A stretch of 64,000 nt of DNA from a virus: positions 1 through 64,000 of IMG/VR virus record IMGVR_UViG_3300032308_001355; one strand, given 5' to 3'. The position numbers and the translations under genes are program-made. The stretch's first letter is position 1, and each line of letters starts with the position of its first letter. The notes under the pieces are model-generated. The model searched no databases, was not told the origin of the DNA, and was given only the letters and a program-made list of their open reading frames with translations. Below, one piece after another: positions 1 to 5,792 of the stretch.

Positions 1-215
1 GCAGCTGTTGCTGACATGTATGTTGGTGATACAAAAGAAGCCATTGAGGCTTCTTCTGCTTTTCTAAAAGATGCTGGTGAGAATGTGCTTGTAGCTGGCG
101 CTGGTGTTACTTCTTTAAATTGTTGGCTTACTGCAGGCGCAGATTTTGATGCGGGTGTAATAACCTCATCACGACCACCACCATCAACCATCATTACTCC
201 TGGGTTGAATATCAT
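1..215 (-). CDS. Hypothetical protein, N-terminal part only (runs off the left edge)
   Basis: The reading frame opens with ATG at 213-215 and stays open to the window edge, giving about 71 residues of a Ser/Ala/Pro/Thr-rich, low-complexity protein. The start overlaps the stop of the upstream 58-residue gene by one base (TAATG), so translation is probably coupled. No domain is recognised. The composition resembles small structural or scaffold-like phage proteins, but that is only an impression. The overlapping plus-strand frame at 16-234 is treated as a shadow because this frame continues the leftward operon with the same overlap pattern as its neighbours. Confidence 0.6.
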   Translation of the reverse strand, partial: MIFNPGVMMVDGGGRDEVITPASKSAPAVSQQFKEVTPAPATSTFSPASFRKAEEASMASFVSPTYMSATA

Positions 216-391
216 TACATACCACCTAACGTGATGCTAGGCGCGGTTTCACGCGTAGTCATTGGTTGAACAAATCCTTTTTCCATTTCAGCTGTGCGCA
301 TAGTTTTATCTGGACTACCAGAAAACTTTGTTGGCTTACTAGTTGCTAGAACAGGAGCTTTGATTGAAGATGAAACAAGATAGTTGTTCAT
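215..391 (-). CDS. Hypothetical protein, 58 aa
   Basis: A short Ser/Thr/Lys-rich, probably disordered protein that starts at ATG 391, two bases after the stop of the upstream 77-residue gene. A GAGG stretch in the end of that gene can serve as ribosome binding site. Its own stop overlaps the next ATG. No family is recognised. Support comes from the tight packing in the leftward operon. Confidence 0.6.
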   Translation of the reverse strand: MNNYLVSSSIKAPVLATSKPTKFSGSPDKTMRTAEMEKGFVQPMTTRETAPSITLGGM

Positions 392-393
392 TT

Positions 394-627
394 TTACCTC
401 ATATCCATATTGCGTTTTTGACGGTTTAATAAATCGCTAGCCTGTTCCGATACATTATAACGTCCATAAGATGGTCTTGGACCGTCATACTGACCGTGAT
501 GTATTACTCTAAACTCATTTAATCTACTTCGTTTAGCTTTTAATTCTGTTGGCTTTTTCTTAGCATTTGGGTGGCCCTCACCTAGCGCTCGTTGTGCGCG
601 GGTGCGCCCTACTGCTGGGTCATTCAT
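394..627 (-). CDS. Hypothetical basic protein, 77 aa
   Basis: A Lys/Arg-rich small protein that begins with an ATG overlapping the stop of the upstream 29-residue Cys-rich gene (ATGA junction at 624-627). The N-terminal third is a run of charged helix-like sequence. The C-terminal half contains YGRYNVSEQASDLL and a basic tail. No family is recognised. It could bind nucleic acid, judging only from its charge. Confidence 0.65.
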   Translation of the reverse strand: MNDPAVGRTRAQRALGEGHPNAKKKPTELKAKRSRLNEFRVIHHGQYDGPRPSYGRYNVSEQASDLLNRQKRNMDMR

Positions 628-713
628 TTAGGCTCACATGAGCATGGGCATGCTGCTTGATTGCAAAGACCGTAGTCCATTGTATGGTCGCACTTCTTAC
701 AAACATTTTCCAT
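624..713 (-). CDS. Cys-rich mini-protein, 29 aa (possible zinc knuckle)
   Basis: A 29-residue frame with six cysteines: a CxxC pair near residues 5-8, then C17, C22, C24 and C26. It is joined to both neighbours by overlaps: TAATG with the 69-residue gene upstream and ATGA with the 77-residue gene downstream. These overlaps are the main reason to believe it is translated. Cys spacing suggests metal binding. Function unknown. Confidence 0.55.
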   Translation of the reverse strand: MENVCKKCDHTMDYGLCNQAACPCSCEPK

Positions 714-922
714 TACTTATCTTCTCTAATAACTGAATCCCAGTGGCGGTCCATCTCATCAGAACTATCTGTATCTAATTTAATTGGGACGCTCTTTCCA
801 GTGCGCTCTTTAATTACACGGCTTGCGCTTAAATCTAAAACATTATCAAACTGACCTTCGGTGCGCTTACCTAATCCGCGGTGCGCAGGATGGTTTGGTC
901 CAGGTGTACCCATATCGTCCAT
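713..922 (-). CDS. Hypothetical acidic/basic mixed protein, 69 aa
   Basis: Starts at ATG 922 and ends in a TAATG overlap with the next small gene. The N-terminus is Gly/Pro/His-rich and the C-terminus is charged, with a DSSDEMDRHWDS stretch. No domain is recognised. It sits in the leftward operon of small genes behind the promoter at 2167-2194. Confidence 0.6.
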   Translation of the reverse strand: MDDMGTPGPNHPAHRGLGKRTEGQFDNVLDLSASRVIKERTGKSVPIKLDTDSSDEMDRHWDSVIREDK

Positions 923-937
923 AGATATTATTCTCCT

Positions 938-1165
938 CTATTTTGGTGGAAGTGAAAGCATATAAGCTTTGTACGCCGCCGATAGAAGCGGTATTAAAGT
1001 ATCTTTTTTCTCGAAGTGGCGCGCCTCAATGTGTTGTAACCATTTAGTAGCATTAAAGGTTCCGTGCGCACAACCATTATTAACGTCAGCCCAGCAGAGG
1101 TTGGCAAAATAGCCTATGCGGCTAGATTCATCCATTTGCTCCCAGAGCCATGTTGAGAAGTGCAT
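938..1165 (-). CDS. Small helical protein, possibly YozE/SAM-like
   Basis: 75 residues. The pattern F-x2-WL-x2-Q followed by an Ile-Gly-x-Phe-Ala stretch and an Asp about eight residues later resembles the YozE SAM-like fold, which is common as a small protein in Firmicutes and actinophages. The middle (residues 35-50) carries a Trp-Leu-x-His-Ile helix. The similarity is by pattern only. It may be a protein-protein or DNA-interaction module. A fold search would decide. Confidence 0.6.
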   Translation of the reverse strand: MHFSTWLWEQMDESSRIGYFANLCWADVNNGCAHGTFNATKWLQHIEARHFEKKDTLIPLLSAAYKAYMLSLPPK

Positions 1166-1238
1166 GGCAGAAAGTATGCCACTTTGACGAAAAAATTATG
1201 GCGCTAACGATTTCTTCAGTACACCATCTTTGCGCTTG

Positions 1239-1445
1239 TTACTCTGCTCTCCAATGGAGGTAGGAACGGATATATACAATTGCGTAGGCTAGGGCAGAGA
1301 AGATAAAGCCATATTGTGCGGTTATTATGGCGTAGGTAATCCATAGTATTTCATTGAATAGTAGGACCATCCAGCCCCAGATTGTTTTGCGCCCGACAAA
1401 GTAGATGCCAGTTACACCGATTATTGCTAATACCCAGGACCACAT
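1239..1445 (-). CDS. Small membrane protein, 68 aa
   Basis: Three hydrophobic stretches (about residues 3-17, 23-42 and 47-59) with a basic linker GRK between the first two and a charged C-terminus. The ATG directly abuts the stop of the upstream cupin gene (1446), so it is probably translated from the same message. Size and topology would suit a holin or other small inner-membrane protein, but no lysin gene is next to it. Holin is therefore only one possibility. Confidence 0.6.
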   Translation of the reverse strand: MWSWVLAIIGVTGIYFVGRKTIWGWMVLLFNEILWITYAIITAQYGFIFSALAYAIVYIRSYLHWRAE

Positions 1446-1781
1446 TTAGCGTCCGTAATCATCTGATAGGCGTTCGATGTCATCTTCACCAAAGTAAGTT
1501 CCTGTTTGGACCTCGGAGAATATCAACGCGCTTGTGCCAATGTTCTCAATGCGGTGGGTCGAACCAGCTGGAATGTCATAGACCGCCCCTGCAAGGCCGT
1601 AAGAGTCCACACCGTCAATGGTGACCTTGGACTCGCCTTCAATAATGAACCAGTGCTCTGAGCGCTTCTGGTGGCGTTGTAGTGATAAGCGCGAAGATGG
1701 ATTAACAGTAATTATCTTAATTTTGTAATTATCTGCTTCAGCTAGGGTTTGATAGCTCCCCCATGGGCGAGACTCACTCAA
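1446..1781 (-). CDS. Cupin-domain protein, mannose-6-phosphate isomerase C-terminal type
   Basis: A 111-residue single cupin. It opens with RPWGSYQTL and has the RLSLQRHQKRSEHWFIIEG core and a following GAVYDIPAGSTHRIEN strand, which together match the C-terminal cupin of type II phosphomannose isomerase/GDP-mannose pyrophosphorylase proteins. The two histidines (QRH and EHW), a Glu and the later THR motif are the usual metal ligands. The start used is TTG at 1779-1781, overlapping the stop of a 44-residue frame; no in-frame ATG lies near. Free-standing cupins of this kind occur in phages near sugar-nucleotide genes. Here it may act in surface-sugar metabolism or as a binding-only cupin. Confidence 0.75.
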   Translation of the reverse strand: MSESRPWGSYQTLAEADNYKIKIITVNPSSRLSLQRHQKRSEHWFIIEGESKVTIDGVDSYGLAGAVYDIPAGSTHRIENIGTSALIFSEVQTGTYFGEDDIERLSDDYGR

Positions 1782-1908
1782 GATTATCGGCCGCCCACTC
1801 TTTCCACTCTACATTAAGCTCGGCTATATCAATTGTTCCTTCATAGCCCATTTCGTGTAGATACTCAATGAAGTCATCATCTGCTACTAATACTGGTAAA
1901 TTTTCCAT
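1774..1908 (-). CDS. Hypothetical acidic protein, 44 aa
   Basis: A very acidic 44-residue frame from ATG 1908 to a TGA that overlaps the cupin start by eight bases. No recognised domain and no clear ribosome binding site. It lies between the tRNA and the cupin in an otherwise empty stretch. Acidic mini-proteins of this size are often inhibitors of host enzymes in phages, but nothing specific supports that here. Confidence 0.45.
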   Translation of the reverse strand: MENLPVLVADDDFIEYLHEMGYEGTIDIAELNVEWKEWAADNLE

Positions 1909-1941
1909 AAGCGCATCATAGCAGCTCGTGAGAGCTCATTG

Positions 1942-2012
1942 CTCCCCACCGTGGATTCGAACCACGATTCTTGGTGCCAAAAACCAATGTCCTGCCGTTG
2001 GACGAATGGGGA
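1942..2012 (-). tRNA. tRNA-Gln (anticodon TTG)
   Basis: The minus strand folds into a complete cloverleaf. The acceptor TCCCCAT pairs with GTGGGGA, the T arm is CGTGG-TTCGAAT-CCACG, and the anticodon stem TTGGT/ACCAA encloses a loop with TTG at its centre (reads CAA). Discriminator base is G and only CA, not CCA, follows in the DNA, so the 3' end needs host CCA addition. It lies between two small leftward genes and would be cut from their transcript. A Gln-CAA tRNA would help an AT-leaning phage decode CAA codons. Confidence 0.93.
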
Positions 2013-2016
2013 TTGT

Positions 2017-2160
2017 TTACTTACAGGAGTTACAGTAGTTACCAACCCGAAGGTTTTCTACCGCAGTCACATAGACTTTACCGCAATGTACGCAGGTGAC
2101 ATCGGTCTTGTGAATCTTCCGCTCAGGGGCGCGACGTAGTTCCAATCCAAAGGCAATCAT
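2017..2160 (-). CDS. Zinc-ribbon mini-protein, 47 aa
   Basis: ATG at 2158-2160, TAA at 2017-2019, ending five bases before the tRNA-Gln 5' end. It contains CVHC about residues 23-26 and CNSC about residues 43-46, a classic two-knuckle zinc ribbon. The ATG sits six bases downstream of a good -10 element, so the message is probably leaderless. It is the first gene of the leftward small-gene operon. Function unknown; a nucleic-acid or protein-binding role would be typical. Confidence 0.7.
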   Translation of the reverse strand: MIAFGLELRRAPERKIHKTDVTCVHCGKVYVTAVENLRVGNYCNSCK

Positions 2161-2166
2161 AGATTA

Positions 2167-2194
2167 AGTATATCTTAGGCTACTGCCTTGTCAA
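2167..2194 (-). promoter_or_regulatory. Leftward sigma70-like promoter (leaderless start)
   Basis: On the minus strand TTGACA (2189-2194) is followed by a 16-base spacer and TATACT (2167-2172). The ATG of the zinc-ribbon gene lies six bases beyond the -10, where transcription should begin. This predicts an mRNA starting at or next to the start codon. Confidence 0.7.
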
Positions 2195-2258
2195 TATAGG
2201 CAAATGTTGTCCATGAAGCCTGGTAGGCACCTTGTGGGGGTGGGGCTTTAAGGGTGGG

Positions 2259-2271
2259 GGGTTGTTATAAA
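2259..2271 (+). promoter_or_regulatory. GGGTTGTTATAWW element, copy A
   Basis: First of ten copies in the rightward module. It contains TGTTATAAA, which fits the extended -10 consensus TGnTATAAT, and is followed six bases later by TTGACA. Leads the operon that starts at 2350. Confidence 0.65.
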
Positions 2272-2349
2272 TGAGGCTTGACACTGAGTTGCGTTACCCC
2301 CTAGAGTAAGCCTTGTTAGTAACCGCTAACACTTATGAAGGGAAATTAA

Positions 2350-2571
2350 ATGTTAAGTCTAGATGAGGTCAAGGATAAGTACGGCGAGCAAGCCTTTATT
2401 CAGTTGACCGATAACACACCTTGTTCTATGTGTAACGGTACTGTTCACCCTATCTTCGAGCGCGTAGCCCTTAACGGTTGCGAGCGTTGCGAGCGCGAGA
2501 ACAGCCCACATGCACCTTCACACTTTCGCTGTAATCATGGTGCGCATTGCACCCGCGATAGTTGCTGGTAA
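2350..2571 (+). CDS. Zinc-finger-like protein, 73 aa
   Basis: First gene of a rightward four-gene operon. GAAGGGAAATTAA precedes the ATG and is a good ribosome binding site. Two CxxC pairs (CSMC near residue 26 and CERC near residue 44) are followed by a His/Cys-rich tail with several more Cys and His residues, so it probably binds one or two zinc ions. No family is recognised. Confidence 0.7.
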   Translation: MLSLDEVKDKYGEQAFIQLTDNTPCSMCNGTVHPIFERVALNGCERCERENSPHAPSHFRCNHGAHCTRDSCW

Positions 2572-2582
2572 GGGGGCGCGAA

Positions 2583-2762
2583 ATGATGTTCTATAACGGG
2601 TTCAACCTAATGATTGACCTAATTATCGCAGGACTAGTATTCTACTTTACACGTCGCACTAGTTGGTGGCAGGGGTACCGCGCAGGTATCGAGGATACTA
2701 ACGAGTATGCCGAGCGCGCTGGCGATTACTGGCTAGAACAGGAGCGCGAGCGTGAACACTAA
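2583..2762 (+). CDS. Small single-pass membrane protein, 59 aa
   Basis: The start chosen is ATG 2583, seven bases after GGGGGCG; an upstream TTG at 2562 would put the start inside the previous gene without a binding site. After a short N-terminus there is one hydrophobic segment (about residues 7-21) and then a long charged, Glu/Arg-rich cytoplasmic-type helix ending in EREREH. Overlaps the next start. Function unknown. Confidence 0.65.
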   Translation: MMFYNGFNLMIDLIIAGLVFYFTRRTSWWQGYRAGIEDTNEYAERAGDYWLEQEREREH

Positions 2763-2952
2763 GGAAATACGCAACATAATAAGGCTAGCAATAAAGCGCG
2801 GATACACCGTAGAAGTACGCAACAACGGACACTACAAGTTCACCGCACCTAGTGGGAAGTTCTTTTTTACTAGTAGCACTCCTAGCGATAGGCGCGCACT
2901 AGATAACATACTGGCAGACATGAAACGCGCAGAAAAGGAGGATAACAAGTGA
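2752..2952 (+). CDS. HicA-like (YcfA fold) small RNA-binding protein
   Basis: 66 residues, GTG start inside the end of the preceding gene. An N-terminal helix with basic residues, then a strand, NNGHYKFTAP around residues 24-33, further strands and a C-terminal helix match the HicA/YcfA double-stranded-RNA-binding-like fold. The His in the GHYKF stretch is where HicA toxins carry their catalytic His. No HicB antitoxin follows, so it is more likely a domesticated RNA-binding protein than a toxin-antitoxin module. Such stand-alone proteins are frequent in actinophages. Confidence 0.6.
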   Translation: MNTKEIRNIIRLAIKRGYTVEVRNNGHYKFTAPSGKFFFTSSTPSDRRALDNILADMKRAEKEDNK

Positions 2953-3182
2953 TAGCAACAATTCATGAACGCATTACAAATAATAGGGTTAATAAGTGCA
3001 TGGCGAGCAAACCTCACTCTTCAACAGGCGGACGGCTTATCTGTGAACTACTTCATGGTACGCGCCCGAAGTACCGCACCTCATACTTTATCTTCGACAT
3101 GGTTCTAGAGATGATTACCAAGCCTAACAAGGCGCGCCAATACTGGAACGAAATGATTACCACGCTACGGGATAAGCATTAA
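2949..3182 (+). CDS. Hypothetical protein, 77 aa
   Basis: GTG start overlaps the previous TGA (GTGA) and is preceded by AAGGAGG, the strongest ribosome binding site in this operon; the internal ATG at 3000 has none. The protein is basic and mixed alpha/beta. No family is recognised. It ends just before a double hairpin terminator, so it is the last gene of the operon. Confidence 0.65.
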   Translation: MIATIHERITNNRVNKCMASKPHSSTGGRLICELLHGTRPKYRTSYFIFDMVLEMITKPNKARQYWNEMITTLRDKH

Positions 3183-3245
3183 CAACCTCAACCCTTCCGA
3201 GGTTGTTACTAGGGGAGCCAGTTGGTTACTGGCTCCCCGCTTTAC
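3181..3245 (+). terminator. Double hairpin terminator
   Basis: Two consecutive perfect hairpins: AACAACCTC/GAGGTTGTT (3181-3207) and GGGGAGCCAGT/ACTGGCTCCCC (3212-3238, 11 bp), followed by a T-rich stretch. Ends the 2350-3182 operon. Confidence 0.85.
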
Positions 3246-3333
3246 TTTACTCCCTTATACGGCATTGGGTTAGGCATCAACACAAACATTAGAACGGCAT
3301 AGGGACTGGCAAAAGAACCCCAAGAAAAAGAGA

Positions 3334-3346
3334 GGGTTGTTATAAA
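3334..3346 (+). promoter_or_regulatory. GGGTTGTTATAWW element, copy B
   Basis: Same 13-mer, followed after six bases by TAGACA. Between the terminator and this element lies a TCAACACAAACATT half-site (3277-3290) related to the inverted-repeat cassettes further right. Leads the 3416-3720 gene pair. Confidence 0.65.
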
Positions 3347-3415
3347 CGAGACTAGACACGCAAGGTTGATAAGGTTATTGTTTAATTAGTGGAAATACCA
3401 CAAGGAAAGGGAAAC

Positions 3416-3556
3416 ATGGAAACATGTGAAATGTGCGGTTCAGTAGGGGCAGTGACCTACCTACCTTACCAGTACGATAACGGCGAGCAATTCCGCGCCC
3501 ATGTATGCGGAGTATGCGCTATTCAACACGCTATCCTGATAGGGGCTAAGAAATGA
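3416..3556 (+). CDS. Zinc-binding mini-protein, 46 aa
   Basis: Preceded by AAGGAAAGGG and an ATG at 3416. CEMC near residues 4-7 and CGVC near residues 31-34 form a likely zinc ribbon, with a hydrophobic C-terminal helix. Its TGA overlaps the next ATG (ATGA). Unknown role. Confidence 0.65.
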   Translation: METCEMCGSVGAVTYLPYQYDNGEQFRAHVCGVCAIQHAILIGAKK

Positions 3557-3720
3557 CCACTATCCACGCTGGCGACCACACCACGGATTGTGGAATATGC
3601 GAGCAGAACGCGCGCATTAAACAGAACATGGAGGATAGTCTCGATGATGTATTAGAATCGGGCGATTCTCAAGCTTTTCAAGATATATTCGAGGACCGCG
3701 ACCCATTCGAATTTATCTAG
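3553..3720 (+). CDS. Acidic small protein with one CxxC, 55 aa
   Basis: Coupled to the previous gene by ATGA. The N-terminus holds HTTDCGICEQNAR, one CxxC; the remainder is strongly acidic (DDVLESGD, FEDRDPFEF). Ends right before a GAAA-tetraloop terminator. No family recognised. Confidence 0.6.
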   Translation: MTTIHAGDHTTDCGICEQNARIKQNMEDSLDDVLESGDSQAFQDIFEDRDPFEFI

Positions 3721-3723
3721 GAG

Positions 3724-3750
3724 GGAGCCCCGAAAGGGGCTTTCTTTCTA
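3724..3750 (+). terminator. Rho-independent terminator
   Basis: AGCCCC-GAAA-GGGGCT stem (3726-3741), extended by two G-T pairs and followed by TTCTTTCTATT. Closes the two-gene operon at 3416-3720. Confidence 0.85.
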
Positions 3751-3847
3751 TTCCCCTATAGGTGAGAATGGGGAGGTGGGTCAACACAAACATTCGGCAT
3801 TAGGGTATTAGGCAAACGAGCCCACGAACGAACAAGAGAGCGCGTGA

Positions 3848-3860
3848 GGGTTGTTATAAA
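3848..3860 (+). promoter_or_regulatory. GGGTTGTTATAWW element, copy C
   Basis: Same 13-mer with TTGACA six bases downstream (3867-3872), and TATAAT at 3882-3887. A CAACACAAACATT half-site lies upstream at 3782-3793. Leads the 3936-4233 gene pair. Confidence 0.65.
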
Positions 3861-3935
3861 TGGGGCTTGACACGATTGCTTTATAATAGTTAAATAGGAC
3901 TTACAACGAACAGCCTACCGAAAGGGGCAAAAGAA

Positions 3936-4109
3936 ATGACAAGGAAGCATTACCGCGCAACGGCAGAAATTCTGTCTATCTCTAAAAACGCAATGGCACC
4001 CGAGGAATACTCTTTCCTCGTTGATAAATTCGCTTACATGTTTAAATTGGATAACCCACGCTTTAACCGCGATAAATTCCGCGAGGCTTGCGGGGTGGCT
4101 AATGTCTAG
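3936..4109 (+). CDS. Conserved-type small actinophage protein, 57 aa
   Basis: GAAAGGGGCAAAAGAA precedes ATG 3936. The sequence has the look of a short family often seen in actinophages: an N-terminal basic helix, then ATAEIL, a middle FAYMF helix and a C-terminal NPRFNRDKF motif followed by ACGV. That assignment is recalled by pattern and not searched. Overlaps the next gene by eight bases. Confidence 0.65.
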   Translation: MTRKHYRATAEILSISKNAMAPEEYSFLVDKFAYMFKLDNPRFNRDKFREACGVANV

Positions 4110-4233
4110 TTACTTCCCGCCCGTAAGTGGCATTCTTCAATCCGTCCCTAATCCTGTTAAAACTATCAAGTGCTCCGAGTGCTTTAAGCCACTAGGGCAA
4201 GACGATGCCTACGGGCACGATTGCGAGGTGTAA
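4102..4233 (+). CDS. Zinc-knuckle-like mini-protein, 43 aa
   Basis: ATG 4102 lies inside the end of the preceding gene; the longer frame from 4021 is rejected because it would read through that gene. One CSEC pair at about residues 24-27 and a C-terminal HDC give a CCHC-like set of ligands. Last gene before a long structured non-coding stretch. Confidence 0.6.
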   Translation: MSSYFPPVSGILQSVPNPVKTIKCSECFKPLGQDDAYGHDCEV

Positions 4234-4235
4234 CA

Positions 4236-4305
4236 TGTGAGCGGACTTGCTCCGAAAGGCTCCGAAAGGAGGCGTCCTACAGCTGACTGTAGGTGTGGGC
4301 TCACA
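4236..4305 (+). ncRNA. Candidate structured RNA, closed multi-branch fold
   Basis: TGTGAGC (4236-4242) pairs with GCTCACA (4299-4305) to close the element. Inside are GGAC/GTCC (4243-4246 with 4274-4277), a CTCC-GAAA-GGAG hairpin (4260-4271) and CCTACAG-CTGA-CTGTAGG (4276-4293). The GGAC/GTCC helix and the last hairpin share two bases, so they may be alternatives. It could be an sRNA, the 3' part of the preceding message, or a switch before the terminator at 4320. Confidence 0.4.
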
Positions 4306-4319
4306 CATCATGGGACCTT

Positions 4320-4343
4320 GGCCGCCAGATTTACCTGGCGGCC
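4320..4343 (+). terminator. Hairpin terminator
   Basis: GGCCGCCAG-ATTTAC-CTGGCGGCC, 9 perfect base pairs, followed by TTGCTATTTCT. Probably ends the 3936-4233 transcript. Confidence 0.7.
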
Positions 4344-4358
4344 TTGCTATTTCTGGAG

Positions 4359-4434
4359 ATGTTTGTGTTGGTGGCTGATGTAGTTTAATTGGAAAAGGCA
4401 TTGGAACAATCTTTGATTGTTCCAACACAAACAT
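4359..4434. repeat. Inverted-repeat cassette 1 (TTTGTGTTGG ... CCAACACAAA) with internal hairpin
   Basis: Outer arms ATGTTTGTGTTGG (4359-4371) and CCAACACAAACAT (4422-4434) are exact complements. The right arm overlaps a second perfect hairpin, TTGGAACAATC-TTT-GATTGTTCCAA (4401-4425). The two pairings are mutually exclusive. Related cassettes occur at 5634 and 6884, each just upstream of a GGGTTGTTATAWW element. Confidence 0.75.
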
Positions 4435-4442
4435 GCGGCGAG

Positions 4443-4474
4443 TTATCCACAGGTTTATCCACAGCCTGTGGACA
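4443..4474 (+). other. Two perfect DnaA boxes, candidate origin element
   Basis: TTATCCACA occurs at 4443-4451 and again at 4455-4463, the exact bacterial DnaA consensus, followed by an inverted weaker copy (TGTGGACAG, 4468-4476). No other exact pair was noticed elsewhere. Directly upstream of promoter-like copy D. Confidence 0.5.
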
Positions 4475-4476
4475 GA

Positions 4477-4489
4477 GGGTTGTTATAAA
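4477..4489 (+). promoter_or_regulatory. GGGTTGTTATAWW element, copy D
   Basis: Same 13-mer, about 80 bases upstream of the DUF932 gene. The downstream hexamer at the usual six-base distance is TAGGGC, a poor -35, which favours reading the 13-mer itself as an extended -10 promoter. Confidence 0.6.
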
Positions 4490-4570
4490 AGATACTAGGG
4501 CTATTGGGGAAGAGATGTTAGTCTTATCCCGTAAGCGCAACAAGGCGCTTGCATAAGAGAAGGGTAAGTC

Positions 4571-5575
4571 ATGGCTCATAATCTTGAGACCTACGGCTCA
4601 CAGGTAGCGTTCGCGTTACGTGGCGAGCCTGCATGGCATGGGCTCGCGGACACATTGTTCGACGAATCCGCACATGTTACTACGCAAGACATGCTAGATT
4701 CTGCTCACCTCTCCAATTGGAATGTTTCATTGGAGCAGGTACAAGTACCAGCAGGCTATCGCACAGTATCGGATGCGTTTATGGTTACACGCACAAATCC
4801 ATTTGACAATGGAACAGATGTTCTCGCAATGGTCGGTGACCGTTACAAGGTATATCAGAATGAGGAATTGTTCTCATTCGGAGATAACCTTACAGATGGT
4901 GGCGCGACATGGGAATCTGCAGGCTCAATCAAGAATGGGCGCCAAGTATTCGGCTCCCTATCGGTACCACGTGAGTTTATTCTAGACCCACAAGGTATTG
5001 CAGATAAGACTAAGACTTATCTACTCGTTACCTCTTCACACGATGGTAGCGCTAGCATCCAAGCGTGTATCACTCCCGTTCGCGTAGTCTGCCAAAACAC
5101 TCTCAACATGGCTCTACAGGGCACAAAGCAGACTTTCAAAGTCCGCCACACTCAAAAAGCAGATGGACGTGTTGCAGAAGCACAGCGCGTACTAGGCTTA
5201 ACAAATACTCACATGGATGAATTCGAGAAGATGGCGCAAGAATTATTTGCCACTTCAATCACCAATGCACACTTCGACAAGATAGTTGAGGCTCTTTATC
5301 CTGCTCCAGTAGATGGCGCTAAGGGCGCAATCACTATGCACTCAAACAAGGTAGACCTTATTAAGGCTATCTACCTAAACTCCCCTACTCAAACAGGTAT
5401 CACAGGTACCGCATGGGGCGCGCTCAATGCACTAACTGAGCGCATAGATTACTTCCGCAATCCTCGCGGGGGTAATATTGAAGGTGTAGCATCCGCTGCA
5501 TCAGGTTTCGAGGCAGGCGTTAATGCCGAGAAGGCTCGCATACTCTCAGCAGTACGCGAACTAGCAGTAGCATAG
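4571..5575 (+). CDS. DUF932 (TIGR03299-type) phage/plasmid protein
   Basis: 334 residues, ATG 4571 with AGAGAAGGG nine bases upstream. The N-terminus (residues 8-35, containing GEPAWHGLA), the central VGDRYKVYQNEE and the ITPVRVVCQNTLNMAL stretch at about residues 168-183 are hallmarks of the DUF932 family found on phages and plasmids. Its biochemical role is not established; some members are highly expressed early proteins. It is the longest gene of the early rightward module before 9.3 kb, stands alone between copy D and copies E/F, and has a long 5' leader. Confidence 0.9.
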   Translation: MAHNLETYGSQVAFALRGEPAWHGLADTLFDESAHVTTQDMLDSAHLSNWNVSLEQVQVPAGYRTVSDAFMVTRTNPFDNGTDVLAMVGDRYKVYQNEELFSFGDNLTDGGATWESAGSIKNGRQVFGSLSVPREFILDPQGIADKTKTYLLVTSSHDGSASIQACITPVRVVCQNTLNMALQGTKQTFKVRHTQKADGRVAEAQRVLGLTNTHMDEFEKMAQELFATSITNAHFDKIVEALYPAPVDGAKGAITMHSNKVDLIKAIYLNSPTQTGITGTAWGALNALTERIDYFRNPRGGNIEGVASAASGFEAGVNAEKARILSAVRELAVA

Positions 5576-5633
5576 GCGGACGGGGGCGGAGCAATCCGCC
5601 CCCTAAGTCGCACTATATCAGCCGCGGGCAAAA

Positions 5634-5723
5634 GTTTGTGTTGGTGGGTGGCTGGCGTAGTGGCGTTTCTTAATATAAGTTATAAAGGCTTGGACAAATG
5701 TTTCACATTTGTCCAACACAAAC
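5634..5723. repeat. Inverted-repeat cassette 2 with internal hairpin
   Basis: GTTTGTGTTGG (5634-5644) complements CCAACACAAAC (5713-5723). The internal stem is TTGGACAAATG/CATTTGTCCAA (5690-5700 and 5706-5716) with loop TTTCA. Compared with cassette 1 the stem sequence is different but still perfectly paired, so pairing rather than sequence is conserved. Confidence 0.75.
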
Positions 5724-5732
5724 ATCGGGCGA

Positions 5733-5745
5733 GGGTTGTTATAAA
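5733..5745 (+). promoter_or_regulatory. GGGTTGTTATAWW element, copy E
   Basis: First of two tandem copies; TTGACA follows after five bases and runs into copy F. Ten bases after the cassette 2 right arm. Confidence 0.65.
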
Positions 5746-5758
5746 AGAAATTGACAAA

Positions 5759-5771
5759 GGGTTGTTATAAA
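5759..5771 (+). promoter_or_regulatory. GGGTTGTTATAWW element, copy F
   Basis: Tandem copy, 26 bases after copy E, followed by TTGACA (5777-5782). Only about 21 bases separate its end from the GTG start of the 180-residue gene, so transcription from it must use a very short leader. Confidence 0.65.
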
Positions 5772-5792
5772 GAGTGTTGACAGGGCAAAAGA

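Larger units (their letters stand above)
4234..4570 (+). other. 337-base non-coding stretch with RNA fold, terminator, inverted repeat, DnaA boxes and promoter
   Basis: No credible gene. In order it holds a multi-branched fold (4236-4305), a terminator (4320-4343), an inverted-repeat cassette with an internal 11-bp hairpin (4359-4434), two perfect DnaA boxes (4443-4463), promoter-like copy D (4477-4489) and a leader of about 75 bases into the DUF932 gene. The combination makes it the best candidate replication origin in the window. Confidence 0.5.

Noticed and set aside
16-234. Plus-strand open frame of 72 codons at the left edge
   Set aside because: The minus-strand frame over the same bases continues the leftward operon with a TAATG overlap and no stop to the window edge; the plus frame has no ribosome binding site.
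2278-2307. TTGACA (2278) with TAGAGT (2302) as the main promoter for the first rightward operon
   Set aside because: It fits here (18-base spacer), but comparable -10s are missing downstream of several other copies of the 13-mer, so the extended -10 reading is preferred for the family as a whole.
2752-2952. HicA-like protein as a toxin-antitoxin system
   Set aside because: The next gene has no HicB features and the order of genes is that of an ordinary early operon.
4722-4985. Plus-strand frame inside the DUF932 gene
   Set aside because: Wholly inside a well-recognised gene in another frame with no start signal.
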